In this document: piece by piece, positions 7,939-17,217 of the stretch
Position numbering within the stretch: the stretch's first letter is position 1
Layout: each line of letters begins with the position of its first letter
Assembly: GCA_963847715.1 (NCBI GenBank)
Contig: CAWKAZ010000002.1
Span: 186,001 to 250,000 of the forward strand
Source: Acidiflorens sp963847715
GTDB taxonomy: Bacteria; Acidobacteriota; Terriglobia; Terriglobales; Acidobacteriaceae
Reading direction: 5' to 3'
DNA length: 64,000 nucleotides
Program-made: the position numbers and the translations under genes
The notes under the pieces: generated by a model
Database searches by the model: none
Told to the model about the DNA's origin: nothing
The model's input: only the letters and a program-made list of their open reading frames with translations

Positions 7939-8991
7939 ATGGATTCCCAGGCTCCACAATTGACCCTAGGCCTACTTCCCGAGCCCCGCACGCGGTGGGA
8001 AAGGTTTGTGCTCAGCTACGGGGTGCAGTCGGTGATCATCGCCTTCTTCGTTGTTACGGCGATCATCTACCCCGAAGTGCTGGTGTTGCCGGTCCACGAC
8101 TATCACTTCATTAGCCTGGTCAGCACTCCGCCTCCAGTTCCGCAAGCTCCGGCTCCAGTCAAGCACTTCAATCTGCCTCCGCCAAAGATCACGGAGCCAG
8201 TCGCGCCACGGCCAGAGGCCATGCGCGTGCCGCAGGAGCTGGTGCAGAAAAAACCTGTCGTACCCGAGGAGCAAGCGCCCAAGGTGACTCTGGCAGCGAA
8301 GAAAGAATTGTTGCCGGATACGAAGCCGATGATTCCAAGGCCTCCGGTGAAGACTAATGTGTTTTCGAATGGAAGCTCGGCGACGCCTACGATGGCGGCT
8401 GCGCCGTCAAAAGTACAGACAGGTGGCTTTGGTGATCCAAATGGCGTACCCGCGTCAGATCCGCATGGCCATGCAGTGACGATTGCTCAGGCTGGTTCGT
8501 ATGACATGCCCTACGGCCCGGGCTCCGGTAACGGCACGGGCGGGGCGAAGGGCGCCAAGGGAGTGGTGGCCAGTACCGGATTTGGCAACGGCGTGGCCAC
8601 TGGCAACAGCAATGGAGGGATTTCCGGTTCGCGCGGAACAGTCCATCAGGGGGGATTCGGAGACGCGGACGTGGTCACGACGTCCCAGCCCAAAGCCAAG
8701 TCCGCGGAAGCGGTAGTCAAGACGTTACCTGCCGAGATCACATTCAAGCCTCGTCCGGTTTACACTGATGAAGGTCGACAGCTCAAGATAGAAGGTGAGG
8801 TTCTGCTCGACGTCGTGTTCTCGGCGAGCGGGCAGATCCGCATCGTGAAAGTGGTACGCGGTCTTGGCCACGGACTGGATGAATCGGCGGTTCACGCTGC
8901 CGAGAGAATTCAGTTCAAACCCGCTTTGCGGGACGGCCAGCCCGCGGATTTCGAGGCCGTGTTGCACATCGTGTTTCAGCTGGCATCGTAA
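7939..8991 (+). CDS. TonB-family energy transducer-like protein
   Basis: The start is ATG 7939 with GAGGTG six bases upstream (350 residues); the frame is open further left without a site. One membrane anchor lies at about 28-46, then a Pro/Lys-rich periplasmic spacer (PPPVPQAPAPVK), a Gly-rich middle (about 150-245), and a C-terminal TonB fold at about 265-350 (FKPRPVYTDEGRQLKIEGEV, VRGLGHGLDESAVHAAERI). The family links proton-motive force to outer-membrane receptors or acts as an envelope linker. No ExbB/ExbD is nearby. The gene is followed after 29 nt by the secreted protease and may share its transcript. Confidence 0.88.
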   Translation: MDSQAPQLTLGLLPEPRTRWERFVLSYGVQSVIIAFFVVTAIIYPEVLVLPVHDYHFISLVSTPPPVPQAPAPVKHFNLPPPKITEPVAPRPEAMRVPQELVQKKPVVPEEQAPKVTLAAKKELLPDTKPMIPRPPVKTNVFSNGSSATPTMAAAPSKVQTGGFGDPNGVPASDPHGHAVTIAQAGSYDMPYGPGSGNGTGGAKGAKGVVASTGFGNGVATGNSNGGISGSRGTVHQGGFGDADVVTTSQPKAKSAEAVVKTLPAEITFKPRPVYTDEGRQLKIEGEVLLDVVFSASGQIRIVKVVRGLGHGLDESAVHAAERIQFKPALRDGQPADFEAVLHIVFQLAS

Positions 8992-9020
8992 ATTCGCATC
9001 GAGTTGGCATCACAGGTAGA

Positions 9021-10961
9021 ATGAAACAAAACAAAATGTTGCGCTCCGCGTTGTTAGTACTTACGCTCTCCCTGGTCTGTTGCGCCGCATCCTTGTCTGG
9101 TCAGAATTCACCGGCTCAGACGCCGCCCGCGCAGACTCCGGCAGTTCAGACCGCACCCGACACGACCGCACCGGCACAAGGTACGCCAGCGCCTGCAACT
9201 CCGTCGCCGGATTCGACCGCGCCCGCACAAACTGTGCCGGCTCCGGCGTCCACGGCGCAGCCGGCGGGCTCGCCTGCGCCGGCAACGCCGGCCCCAGTCA
9301 CGACCGAGCCCAAGCTCCAAACTAGGGATGCTGCGGTTCAGCAAGCCACTGCCGCGGCAGCGACGTTCGACCAGGTCATCGATCGGTCGATTGAGCGTGA
9401 GCACTTATTCATGGCGCAGATGAAGCAGCTTCATCCGCTCGTCGAAACCTATCTGCAGAATCTGAGAGAAGACAAAGATATTAATGCTGCGGTCCCAATC
9501 AGCGACGTGTACTTCCTCGGCCGCCTGGATATGAGTGAGGGCACGGACGACCGCACGTTCACGTCTCCGACGACGGCGGGGCTCGGCAAGCGCATGATCG
9601 GCAAGCTGAATAACCTGTACACGATGAAGTTCCTGCCGCTTGGCTTTGCCCAGATGGTAGTGCTCGATCAAGATTTTCAGCGCCGTTACTATGACTTTAC
9701 CTTTGTACGCCGCGAGTTTCTCGGCGAAGTGCGCTGTGTGGTGATGGACGTCGCGCCGAAGAAAGACGCCGGCAAGGGCCGGTTCCTCGGCCGCATCTGG
9801 ATCGAGGATCAGGATTACAACATTGTGCGGTTTAACGGAACGTATTATCCGCATCCGCGCTCCAGCTATTATCTGCACTTTGACAGCTGGCGTCAGAACC
9901 TGCGTCCGGGCCTCTGGCTTCCCTCTCTGATTTACTCCGAGGAATCGGACTTGAAGTATCGTCTTGGTCAGACTCTGCATTACAAAGCACAGACGCGACT
10001 CTGGGGATACAACCTGAAGGATCTGCGCCGCAATTCCGAGTTCACTGAAATTACCGTCGACGCTCCGCAGGCCGTGCAGGACCAAAGTCAGAAGGCGCAG
10101 GACGCTTCGCCAATCGAGGCGCAGCGGCAGTGGGAACGCCAGGCCGAACTCAACGTGATCGACCGCTTGCAGCAGATTGGTTTGCTCGCGCCGGAAGGTG
10201 AAATCGATAAGGTTCTGCAGACCGTCGTCAACAACGTGATGGTCACCAACAACCTCGATATTCAGCCGGAGGTTAGGTGTCGCGTCCTGCTGACCACACC
10301 GCTGGAATCATTCACCATCGGACATACGATCGTGATGAGCCGCGGCATGATTGATGTCTTGCCGGATGAGGCTGCGCTGGCCATGATTCTGACTCACGAA
10401 CTCGCGCACATCGCGCTTGGCCATCATCTCAACACGAAGCTCGCGTTCAACGACCGCATGTTCTTTCCGGATGAACGCACCTTCGAGCGAATGGATTTTG
10501 CGCGCGATCGCAGCGAAGAGGAAGCGGCCGACAAGAAAGCCATTGAGCTACTCAACAATTCGCCCTATAAGGACAAATTGAGCAATGCCGGTTTGTTCCT
10601 TAAAGCAGTGGATGCGCGCGCCCCAGCGCTGAAGAATCTCATCCGGGCACACCTGGGTGACAGTCTTCTCAACGGCAGCGCGACGAGGATGTCGTCGCTG
10701 ATGACGTCGTCGCCACAGTTCGATCCGAAGAAAGCTGACCAAGTTGCGGCACTGCCACTTGGAGGCCGGGTGAAAGTAGACCCGTGGAACAATCAGCTGG
10801 AACTGATCAAGACGAAGCCGGTCTCCATCAGCAACGCGGCCGATAAGATGCCGTTTGAAGTGACGCCCTTCTTTCCGTTCCTCACGCGGCTAGGAAGCAC
10901 TTCGCAAGAGAAAGCGGCGCCAGCCGCAGAGAAATCAGCCGCTGCCCCATCCGGAAGATGA
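9021..10961 (+). CDS. Secreted M48-family zinc metalloprotease
   Basis: 646 residues: signal peptide (1-27), Pro/Ala/Thr-rich linker (30-105), a middle domain (about 130-345) whose beta-rich text resembles LolA-like or outer-membrane-lipoprotein-type folds, and a C-terminal peptidase domain (about 375-600). The zinc motif is HELAH (H459, E460, H463), with a downstream EEAAD around residue 500 as the third ligand. M48 enzymes act in envelope quality control (BepA/Oma1/HtpX type). The N-terminal fusion and the long low-complexity linker are unusual. It follows the TonB-like gene by 29 nt. Confidence 0.9.
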   Translation: MKQNKMLRSALLVLTLSLVCCAASLSGQNSPAQTPPAQTPAVQTAPDTTAPAQGTPAPATPSPDSTAPAQTVPAPASTAQPAGSPAPATPAPVTTEPKLQTRDAAVQQATAAAATFDQVIDRSIEREHLFMAQMKQLHPLVETYLQNLREDKDINAAVPISDVYFLGRLDMSEGTDDRTFTSPTTAGLGKRMIGKLNNLYTMKFLPLGFAQMVVLDQDFQRRYYDFTFVRREFLGEVRCVVMDVAPKKDAGKGRFLGRIWIEDQDYNIVRFNGTYYPHPRSSYYLHFDSWRQNLRPGLWLPSLIYSEESDLKYRLGQTLHYKAQTRLWGYNLKDLRRNSEFTEITVDAPQAVQDQSQKAQDASPIEAQRQWERQAELNVIDRLQQIGLLAPEGEIDKVLQTVVNNVMVTNNLDIQPEVRCRVLLTTPLESFTIGHTIVMSRGMIDVLPDEAALAMILTHELAHIALGHHLNTKLAFNDRMFFPDERTFERMDFARDRSEEEAADKKAIELLNNSPYKDKLSNAGLFLKAVDARAPALKNLIRAHLGDSLLNGSATRMSSLMTSSPQFDPKKADQVAALPLGGRVKVDPWNNQLELIKTKPVSISNAADKMPFEVTPFFPFLTRLGSTSQEKAAPAAEKSAAAPSGR

Positions 10962-11131
10962 GGGTACTCACAACTCGTTAGCTGGTGGTGGGACGCAGCG
11001 CGAGCGGGAATAGCTCGCGACGGCCGCTGCGACAGCGGCAACTTCATCCGCGGAACAATATGTTGGGAGAGCGAACTGGAAAATCCAAGGGGATGCCCCT
11101 CTGCCAAGCGCAGCGGGGCCGATCGTGAAGA

Positions 11132-11284
11132 CTATTGCAGGCTGCTTCCGACCTGCGAGAACACGTTGTTGGCATTGCCGCCGATCAAACGAACCGTGCC
11201 GATCACAATCACCAAAATGACTGCGAGCATGACCGCGTATTCGGCTACGTCCTGACCGCTCTCGTCTGCCCAAATTTTACGCAT
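11132..11284 (-). CDS. Flp/Fap-type mini-pilin
   Basis: A 50-residue protein read from ATG 11284, with AAGGTG nine bases upstream. The sequence MRKIWADESGQDVAEYAVML is followed by a strongly hydrophobic helix (AVILVIVIGTVRLIGG) and a short polar tail ending in Gln. GQDxxEYAVxL after a short basic leader is typical of Flp-type IVb pilins, which are cleaved before the EY-containing helix and assembled by Tad machinery. No prepilin peptidase or tad genes are in the window, so this is an orphan pilin locus. The gene is shorter than usual ORF cut-offs. Confidence 0.85.
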   Translation of the reverse strand: MRKIWADESGQDVAEYAVMLAVILVIVIGTVRLIGGNANNVFSQVGSSLQ

Positions 11285-11489
11285 TGCTTTAATCACCTTC
11301 GCCCCCAATCGACGGCTTGCCCTACTTTCGGTCGTGCCACGGGACAGTTATTCGCCGTCGTATGAATGTAAAGCTATCGTGAATGTACCCCACTCCCCAA
11401 TAGCACGCCAGTGATGCTGTATAGCACTATGGTGCCATAAGTAAGGCGTTCCCCCTAGAACATCTTGCAAACTACTGATTGCACGTCGT

Positions 11490-12179
11490 TTATACGATGG
11501 TTTTCAGGGGGAGTCCCTGGTTCACCGCGAAAAGAGCCAGTTCCAGTCGCGTTGACACGCCTAGTTTGTCGAAAATATTGCTGAGATGGTGCTTCACCGT
11601 GTCCTCGCTGATCTTGAAATACTCGGCGATTTCCCGGTTTGCATAGCCAGCCACAACCGCCGAGACTATTTCGAGCTCCCGCGGGGTCAGGCCAAATTTC
11701 TTCTGTTTTGTTTCCTCATTCGTGCTCTGCATGAGGTTGCGGAGATATTGCACGAGGTTGGAAACGCTGTCGCGCCCGACCCAATACTCTCCCCCCATCA
11801 CCGCATGAATGCTCTTCAGGAGCAACTGAGTCGCTGAATCTTTCAGCACGACACCGCGCGCGCCCAACTGCAATGCCTCGACGACCTGCCTTTTTTCGAC
11901 GGCCGCCGTCAGCAAAATAATGCGCACAGCGCCGGCGGCGCCGCCATTGGCATTCAGGTCCCGCAGCGCATCGAGGCCAGTGTGGTGCGGCATGGCCAAG
12001 TCAAGCAGAAGGATGTCGGGCTTGATTTCCGTCGCCAGTTTCACCGCTTCAAGTCCGTCGCAGGCTTCACCTACCACTTTCATCTCGCCTTCGGATTCCA
12101 GCAGACGCCGCAGCCCGTCGCGAAATATTGGATGATCGTCGGCAATGACAATACGAATAGGAAGAGTTCGTTTATCCAT
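11490..12179 (-). CDS. NarL/FixJ-family response regulator
   Basis: A 229-residue two-component regulator. The receiver domain (about 8-130) has acidic pair D14-D15, phospho-acceptor D60 in LLLDLAMP, a Thr at LLTAA and the conserved Lys in LKDSA. The LuxR-type helix-turn-helix (about 160-222) contains LTPRELEIVSAVVAGYANREIAE and SEDTVKHHLSNIFDKLGV. It starts 7 nt after the stop of the histidine kinase gene, so the two form an operon and presumably a cognate pair. The nearby Flp pilin gene, on the same strand, is a possible target (inference from position only). Confidence 0.95.
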   Translation of the reverse strand: MDKRTLPIRIVIADDHPIFRDGLRRLLESEGEMKVVGEACDGLEAVKLATEIKPDILLLDLAMPHHTGLDALRDLNANGGAAGAVRIILLTAAVEKRQVVEALQLGARGVVLKDSATQLLLKSIHAVMGGEYWVGRDSVSNLVQYLRNLMQSTNEETKQKKFGLTPRELEIVSAVVAGYANREIAEYFKISEDTVKHHLSNIFDKLGVSTRLELALFAVNQGLPLKTIV

Positions 12180-12186
12180 AAAGGAC

Positions 12187-14010
12187 CTATCCTTGTTTAA
12201 CCGCTCTCGCCGGCGGAATTCGGATTTCCAGCCGCGCGCCGTGCCCCGGAGTCGATTCTATCGTGAGCTCACCTGCCACTAATCGTACTCTTTCTCGGAT
12301 CACCGCCGGTCCCTTTCCGGTTGTCTCCAGCTCCCGATCCGACAGTCGCCCCGAGAATGGGAACCCGCGGCCGTCATCTTCCACCGTCAACTGCCAGTTC
12401 CCGCCCCGCTGCGCCAACCGCACCAGAACATTGTGTGCTCCGCTGTGCTTGCGTACGTTCACCAGACTCTCCTGAACGATGCGGGCTACTTCGCGGCAGA
12501 CTTTTTGCGGCAAATCCACGCGCTCCAATTCACTGACGAACTCGGCGGCAATTCCCGTCTCGCGCCGGAAACGCTCCACTGTATCGGAGATAAAACCCAG
12601 CAGGCGGTCGGCGTTGACTTCGAACGACTTCATCGCCTGCATGAGTTCCCGCAACTTGAGAACTTCTTCCCGCAAGAGTTTCTGAATACGCCCCAACTCG
12701 GCGTTCACCACCGGGGCCTGCGTGCCAGACTGCCGTCGCAGTACATCGAGCTGCATTTCCACCGCGATCAGCGATTGAATGGCTCCGTCATGGAGCTCGC
12801 GGGCGAAGCGAGCTCGTTCGACCGCGCCCGCCCGCTCGCGCAAACGGCGCATCAGGTAGACGTTGTAGATCGCCGGGCCGACCTGCTGCGCGAATTCCTG
12901 CAGAAATCGTAGTTCTTCTTCCGGCTCTCCCATCATGGTGGGATCAAAAACAAAGACCCGACCAGTCCACTCTCGGCCAAATGCCAGGGCCACGGAAACA
13001 ACGGTGTCGAACTTTTCCACTTGCGCGAAAGCGTCCAGAAATTTCGTCTCTGTCGAGCGGTCGCGTCCACCCTCGGGATTCAGCAGTACCGTGTGAAAGC
13101 CGTCGGCTCCACGCGATGCGTAGACTGCATCCACCGGCAAATGGAAAAGGTAGACGCCCTCACTCTCCGGCAAAGCCTCGCGCCAGCGCAGAGCTTCCGC
13201 GCCCTCGGCGCCGCGCTTCAACTCCGACAGAAACACGCGGTAGCTGTTTGATTCTTGCGATGCGCCGAGGACACGTGCCGCACCGTAGATGCTCATGACC
13301 TCGCCAAATATCTGCTGCATGGTCCCGGTCAGTCCAGCCTCGACTCGCGTTGAACTCAGGACGCGGGTGATCACAGCGCGCTCGGCCCGAACCTTTTTCT
13401 GGTTTTCGGACATGTACCCTAGCAGGAACCCGAGCACAATGAGATAGACGGAACTCATAAAGAGCTGTTGCGGATCCAGTTCGCGCACACTCAGACCCAA
13501 CCGTGGCAGACGCACCATCCGCAGCCACTGATCAACCGCGGGCTCGAGACCCGCTCGCACGGCGTAGGCTTCGATCTCGAGGAGTGCAACCGCAGTGGCT
13601 GCCGTGCCCACCGTCTCCCATAGTCCCCAGCGATAGGCCGCAGCGGCCATCACAAACACAAAGAAGAGAAAGAATGGACCGTGCTGCGCAGTCGCGAACA
13701 AAGAAATCAGCACAGGCCAGAAGATATCCACTGCATGAACCACCAGACGAAAAGCCCTAGTCGAGCGTGGCCGGAAGCGCACGAGCAACAGCACGACCAC
13801 CGCGTGGACGAAGTACACAATCAGCAGCCAGTACAACCACCGCGAGTACACAAAGCCGCGGGCAGGCTCCATCCAAAGACCGACCAGCGCCACAATGGTT
13901 AGGGCTACGCGCGCGGTGGCCAGCCAACGTTCCGAGCGGCGGATTTCCCCGGCACTGAGTGGCGCCCGAAAGCGCCAAAGATCGCGGTATTGAGGGATCA
14001 TCCAGGACAA
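12187..14010 (-). CDS. Membrane sensor histidine kinase, NarX/DegS class (HisKA_3)
   Basis: 607 residues: about six membrane helices (35-150 and 185-200), a GAF-like region (about 215-395), and a HisKA_3 dimerisation domain with phospho-acceptor H407 in ARELHDGAIQSL. A HATPase domain is intact, with QESLVNVRKHSGA as N box, DDGRGF and GPAVIRERVRLVAG. It phosphorylates the response regulator encoded immediately downstream. The stimulus is unknown; the N-terminal domain is an uncharacterised multi-pass sensor. It is divergent from the second kinase gene at 14264. Confidence 0.93.
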   Translation of the reverse strand: MSWMIPQYRDLWRFRAPLSAGEIRRSERWLATARVALTIVALVGLWMEPARGFVYSRWLYWLLIVYFVHAVVVLLLVRFRPRSTRAFRLVVHAVDIFWPVLISLFATAQHGPFFLFFVFVMAAAAYRWGLWETVGTAATAVALLEIEAYAVRAGLEPAVDQWLRMVRLPRLGLSVRELDPQQLFMSSVYLIVLGFLLGYMSENQKKVRAERAVITRVLSSTRVEAGLTGTMQQIFGEVMSIYGAARVLGASQESNSYRVFLSELKRGAEGAEALRWREALPESEGVYLFHLPVDAVYASRGADGFHTVLLNPEGGRDRSTETKFLDAFAQVEKFDTVVSVALAFGREWTGRVFVFDPTMMGEPEEELRFLQEFAQQVGPAIYNVYLMRRLRERAGAVERARFARELHDGAIQSLIAVEMQLDVLRRQSGTQAPVVNAELGRIQKLLREEVLKLRELMQAMKSFEVNADRLLGFISDTVERFRRETGIAAEFVSELERVDLPQKVCREVARIVQESLVNVRKHSGAHNVLVRLAQRGGNWQLTVEDDGRGFPFSGRLSDRELETTGKGPAVIRERVRLVAGELTIESTPGHGARLEIRIPPARAVKQG

Positions 14011-14106
14011 GTTAAAGTTCCCGCGTTATTGAGCCATTCATTCTATCGTGAAGTTGCTCATTCTAAAGCAAGCGAAGACGAACTGGGTCACACCCAGTCC
14101 GCCCAT

Positions 14107-14216
14107 GTAGTTAGAGTACCCAGGTTAGCGCCCACAGGACGGGCGCGAACCCTTCGACAAGCTCAGGGCAGGCCCTGGGGCACAGTCTGCCCGCGCGGGG
14201 GTTACTCTAGTAACCA
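14107..14216. repeat. Palindrome-rich intergenic element
   Basis: The ends are TTAGAGTACCC and GGGTTACTCTA, in inverted orientation. Inside are CGCCCACAGGACGGGCG and CCCTTCGACAAGCTCAGGG. The right end carries the near-perfect palindrome GGTTACTCTAGTAACC (14200-14215). It sits between the two divergent histidine kinase genes and could be a mobile palindromic repeat, an operator or both. Confidence 0.65.
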
Positions 14217-14263
14217 TTCGAGCCTGACAAGACACTCTAGAATGGAGCGGGGAGCACTCTGCC

Positions 14264-16042
14264 TTGCCTGCGCGCGTCAAAATCTGGATCTCGGTGCTGG
14301 TCGCGATGGTGCTGGCTCAGGTCGCTGCCTCCTTGATACTACCCAGGGGCGAAGCCCTTACCGTCGCCAGCGACTTGATTTATGGCTTCGTCCTACTGGT
14401 GGCGACTGCAGCCTTCCTGCCCAATACTTCGGCTACGCGCTGCGCTAGCTTTCAAGTCCGGCTGTTTTGGATTTTGATGAGCCTGGGCATGATCTTCTGG
14501 CTCTCCTACCAGGGAATGTGGAATTACTTTGAGGTGATTCGCCGTGAGGAAGTGCCCGACCCATTCCTTGGCGACATCGTTTTGTTTCTCCACCTGGTGC
14601 CCATGATCGCGGCTCTCGCTGTGCTTCCGCATCTGCGCGAAGATGAACGCGATGAAAGCATCCGCATGCTGGACTTTGCACTGTTGCTGACCTGGTGGGT
14701 TTTCATCTACGTTTACGCCGTCGTTCCCTGGCAAACCGTGCAAGTGGACGGCCCCACTTATAACGCAAACTTCAACTTTGCATACCTGACCGAAAAACTG
14801 GTTCTATTGTTCGCACTGGCCATCCTCGCATACACGGCGCACGGAGGTTGGCGGAATCTCTACGCCCAATTGCTCGGCGCCAGTGCCTTGTATGCTTCCA
14901 GTTCCTACGTTGCGAACTGGGCGATCGGGCATAAACTTTATTACACCGGCAGCATCTACGACATTCCGCTGACCGTTTCGACCGCGTGGATGGCGGCGAT
15001 TCCGCTGCTCGCACGGCGCCTCGACCTTTCTGACTCCAAGCCAACACAACCGGTATTGGGTGTCTGGATCACACGTCTTAGTATGGTTGCGCTGTTCAGC
15101 CTGCTATGGACTGCTTTGCATTCCGAACTTGATCCGGCGCTACCAGCTTCGGTCAAGGCGTTCCGGGTTACGGTCAGCCTGATTACCTTGATTGTGATGG
15201 GGGTCGCTGTTTTCTGGCGCCAGCGACTGCTCCGCAACGAACTATCACTGTTGCTGGAAAGGTCCCGGCGGTCATTCGATGATCTTAAGGCGTTGCAGGC
15301 GCAGCTGATTCATTCGGAAAAACTCGCCTCACTCGGCCAACTTGTGGGCGGAGCTGCCCACGAGATTAACAATCCGCTCACGGCGATGCTGGGGTACTCT
15401 GATCTGCTGAGTGCATCCAGCCTGCCCGCCGAAGAACAAATCCAGTCCGCGCAAATCGGTGAGCAGGTACGGCGCACGACGACATTAGTAGCGAGTCTGC
15501 TTACGTTTGCACGCCAGGCGCCGGCGCGGCTCGCGGCGGTCGACGTCAATTCAGTGTTGCAAACTGCCGTACGCCTTCTTGCTCCGCAACTGGAGGCTGA
15601 GTCGCGTTCCATCCGCCTGGAACTTAATCCTTCGCTTCCGTTGGTGCTGGCTGACTCCAACCAGATTCTCCACGTTTGCATGCACCTCGCTGGCCAGATG
15701 AATGCCAGTCTTGACCGCGAAAATCATTCCGCGCTTTTCATTCGCACGCATAGTAAGGGAAATACCGTTGTGGTTGACTTCTGCTCGTACGACCCTGCCA
15801 GCGATTCGCCGCCGAACCCTGCAGTGTTCTCGTCGCGGCTGAGTTCCGTTGGAATGAATAAGCCTTCTACGTTATCGCTGGGAGCATGTTGCCGAATCGT
15901 CGAAGAACACGGAGGCAGCCTCTTGCAACCCGAGTCTGCTGGTGGCCCAGCGTACCGAATGGAACTGCAAGTTGCGACAAATGCAGGGAACCGTTCCGGA
16001 TTCGCCCTTCCGAACCGGGCTGCGGCCAGATCGGGCTCCTAG
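14264..16042 (+). CDS. Membrane histidine kinase with degenerate ATP-binding domain
   Basis: 592 residues: eight or so membrane helices (7-255 and 265-320), a coiled linker (325-350), a standard HisKA helix with H366 in GGAAHEINNPLTAMLGY, then a C-terminal HATPase-like region (about 410-575). That region lacks the hallmark residues: the N-box Asn is replaced (HVCMHLAGQ), the DxGxG box reads FCSYDPA, and the lid GxGxGLGL reads NKPSTLSLG, although IVEEHGG is kept. It may be a non-kinase signalling partner or a phosphatase-like scaffold. The start is TTG with GGGGAG upstream. No response regulator follows; rlmN is convergent. Confidence 0.85.
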   Translation: MPARVKIWISVLVAMVLAQVAASLILPRGEALTVASDLIYGFVLLVATAAFLPNTSATRCASFQVRLFWILMSLGMIFWLSYQGMWNYFEVIRREEVPDPFLGDIVLFLHLVPMIAALAVLPHLREDERDESIRMLDFALLLTWWVFIYVYAVVPWQTVQVDGPTYNANFNFAYLTEKLVLLFALAILAYTAHGGWRNLYAQLLGASALYASSSYVANWAIGHKLYYTGSIYDIPLTVSTAWMAAIPLLARRLDLSDSKPTQPVLGVWITRLSMVALFSLLWTALHSELDPALPASVKAFRVTVSLITLIVMGVAVFWRQRLLRNELSLLLERSRRSFDDLKALQAQLIHSEKLASLGQLVGGAAHEINNPLTAMLGYSDLLSASSLPAEEQIQSAQIGEQVRRTTTLVASLLTFARQAPARLAAVDVNSVLQTAVRLLAPQLEAESRSIRLELNPSLPLVLADSNQILHVCMHLAGQMNASLDRENHSALFIRTHSKGNTVVVDFCSYDPASDSPPNPAVFSSRLSSVGMNKPSTLSLGACCRIVEEHGGSLLQPESAGGPAYRMELQVATNAGNRSGFALPNRAAARSGS

Positions 16043-16083
16043 CCATTGTTCAAGATGCTCGCAGGAGCTCAGGAACTCTCCAC

Positions 16084-17217
16084 TCAGGGCTGAACGGGCG
16101 CAATCTCCACCGTGCGCTTCAACTGTCCGCACGCGGCGAAAATGTCGCGGCCGCGCGGCCGCCGGACAAAGGTCGGGATTCCGGCCGCGATCAAGATCCG
16201 CTGGAATGCGAATACACGATTCTGCTCCGGAGTTCGGTAGGGGAGTTCTGTTCCTGGATTCAGGGCGATCAAGTTGATCTTCGCCCGGATGCCTCGCACG
16301 AGTTCCACGATCTCGCGCGCCTGTTCTGGCGCATCGTTCACTCCCGCCAAAAGGACGTATTCAAAGGTGAGCCGTTCCCGTGAGCGCAGCGGAAACTCAC
16401 GCGCTGCTTTCATCAGCTCCGCCAAATTCCATTTCCGGTTTAAGGGCATCACCTCACTGCGCAGGGCGTCGTTGGAACCGTTCAGCGATATCGCCAGCTT
16501 TGGCCGAACTGGCTCTTGTCCGAAGTCATGAATCCGCGGAACAATTCCGGCGGTTGAGACCGTCATCCGCGATTCCGGAATTCCCACGCCATCGATCAGC
16601 AGAGATACCGACTTCATGAAGTTCTCGTAGTTGAGAAAGGGCTCGCCCATGCCCATGAAGACGATGTTGACACGCTGCAGAGGAGGCGCTACTCCCTGAT
16701 CGCGAAGTACAGCGGCAATCTGCCCGACGATTTCTCCCACGTCCAGATTGCGCTTCACACCCAACAACGCCGTGAAGCAAAACTTGCAATTCACCGCGCA
16801 ACCAACCTGGCTAGATACACAGATTGTTGCGCGATGCCACGCATTCGCACTTGTACCGCCCTCAATTTCGTCTCCGGCCTCGCTTCCGTCGCCGCTCTCT
16901 CCGTCATCGCCTTCCGGCATCCAAACGGTCTCGACGGTCTCGCCATCGGACAGTTCGACCAAATAGCGTACGGTGCCGTCGCTCGAAACGAACTTGCGGG
17001 CAATTGCGGGAAGTCCGACTTCCCATCGCTCCTCTGCCAAGCGAGCGCGATATTCCAGTGGCAGCGTCGAAATGCGATCGAGTCGGTCAATCTTTTGCCG
17101 GTAGATGGCATCAAATAGTTGCTGGCCTCGATAGGCAGGCTGGCCCGCATCGGTCGCGAGATCCGTGAGTTCCGGCAAGTTGAGGCCGTATAGCGATTTG
17201 GAAGACTGGATTGGCAT
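16084..17217 (-). CDS. rlmN: 23S rRNA (adenine2503-C2)/tRNA methyltransferase RlmN
   Basis: A radical SAM enzyme that methylates C2 of A2503 in 23S rRNA and A37 in some tRNAs. The cluster motif CAVNCKFC is present, with GMGEPFLNYENF, VSTAGIVPRI, ISLNGSNDALR and the C-terminal GRDIFAACGQL containing the catalytic Cys. 377 residues, close to the family norm. One oddity is an acidic Gly/Asp/Glu-rich insertion at about residues 102-123 before the cluster domain. It is monocistronic and convergent with the degenerate kinase gene. Confidence 0.96.
   Translation of the reverse strand: MPIQSSKSLYGLNLPELTDLATDAGQPAYRGQQLFDAIYRQKIDRLDRISTLPLEYRARLAEERWEVGLPAIARKFVSSDGTVRYLVELSDGETVETVWMPEGDDGESGDGSEAGDEIEGGTSANAWHRATICVSSQVGCAVNCKFCFTALLGVKRNLDVGEIVGQIAAVLRDQGVAPPLQRVNIVFMGMGEPFLNYENFMKSVSLLIDGVGIPESRMTVSTAGIVPRIHDFGQEPVRPKLAISLNGSNDALRSEVMPLNRKWNLAELMKAAREFPLRSRERLTFEYVLLAGVNDAPEQAREIVELVRGIRAKINLIALNPGTELPYRTPEQNRVFAFQRILIAAGIPTFVRRPRGRDIFAACGQLKRTVEIAPVQP

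Noticed and set aside
11424..11437. Sigma-54-like promoter (TGGCAC...TGC, minus strand) before the Flp pilin gene
   Set aside because: Spacing between the GG and GC is nine rather than ten bases and the -12 box is poor.
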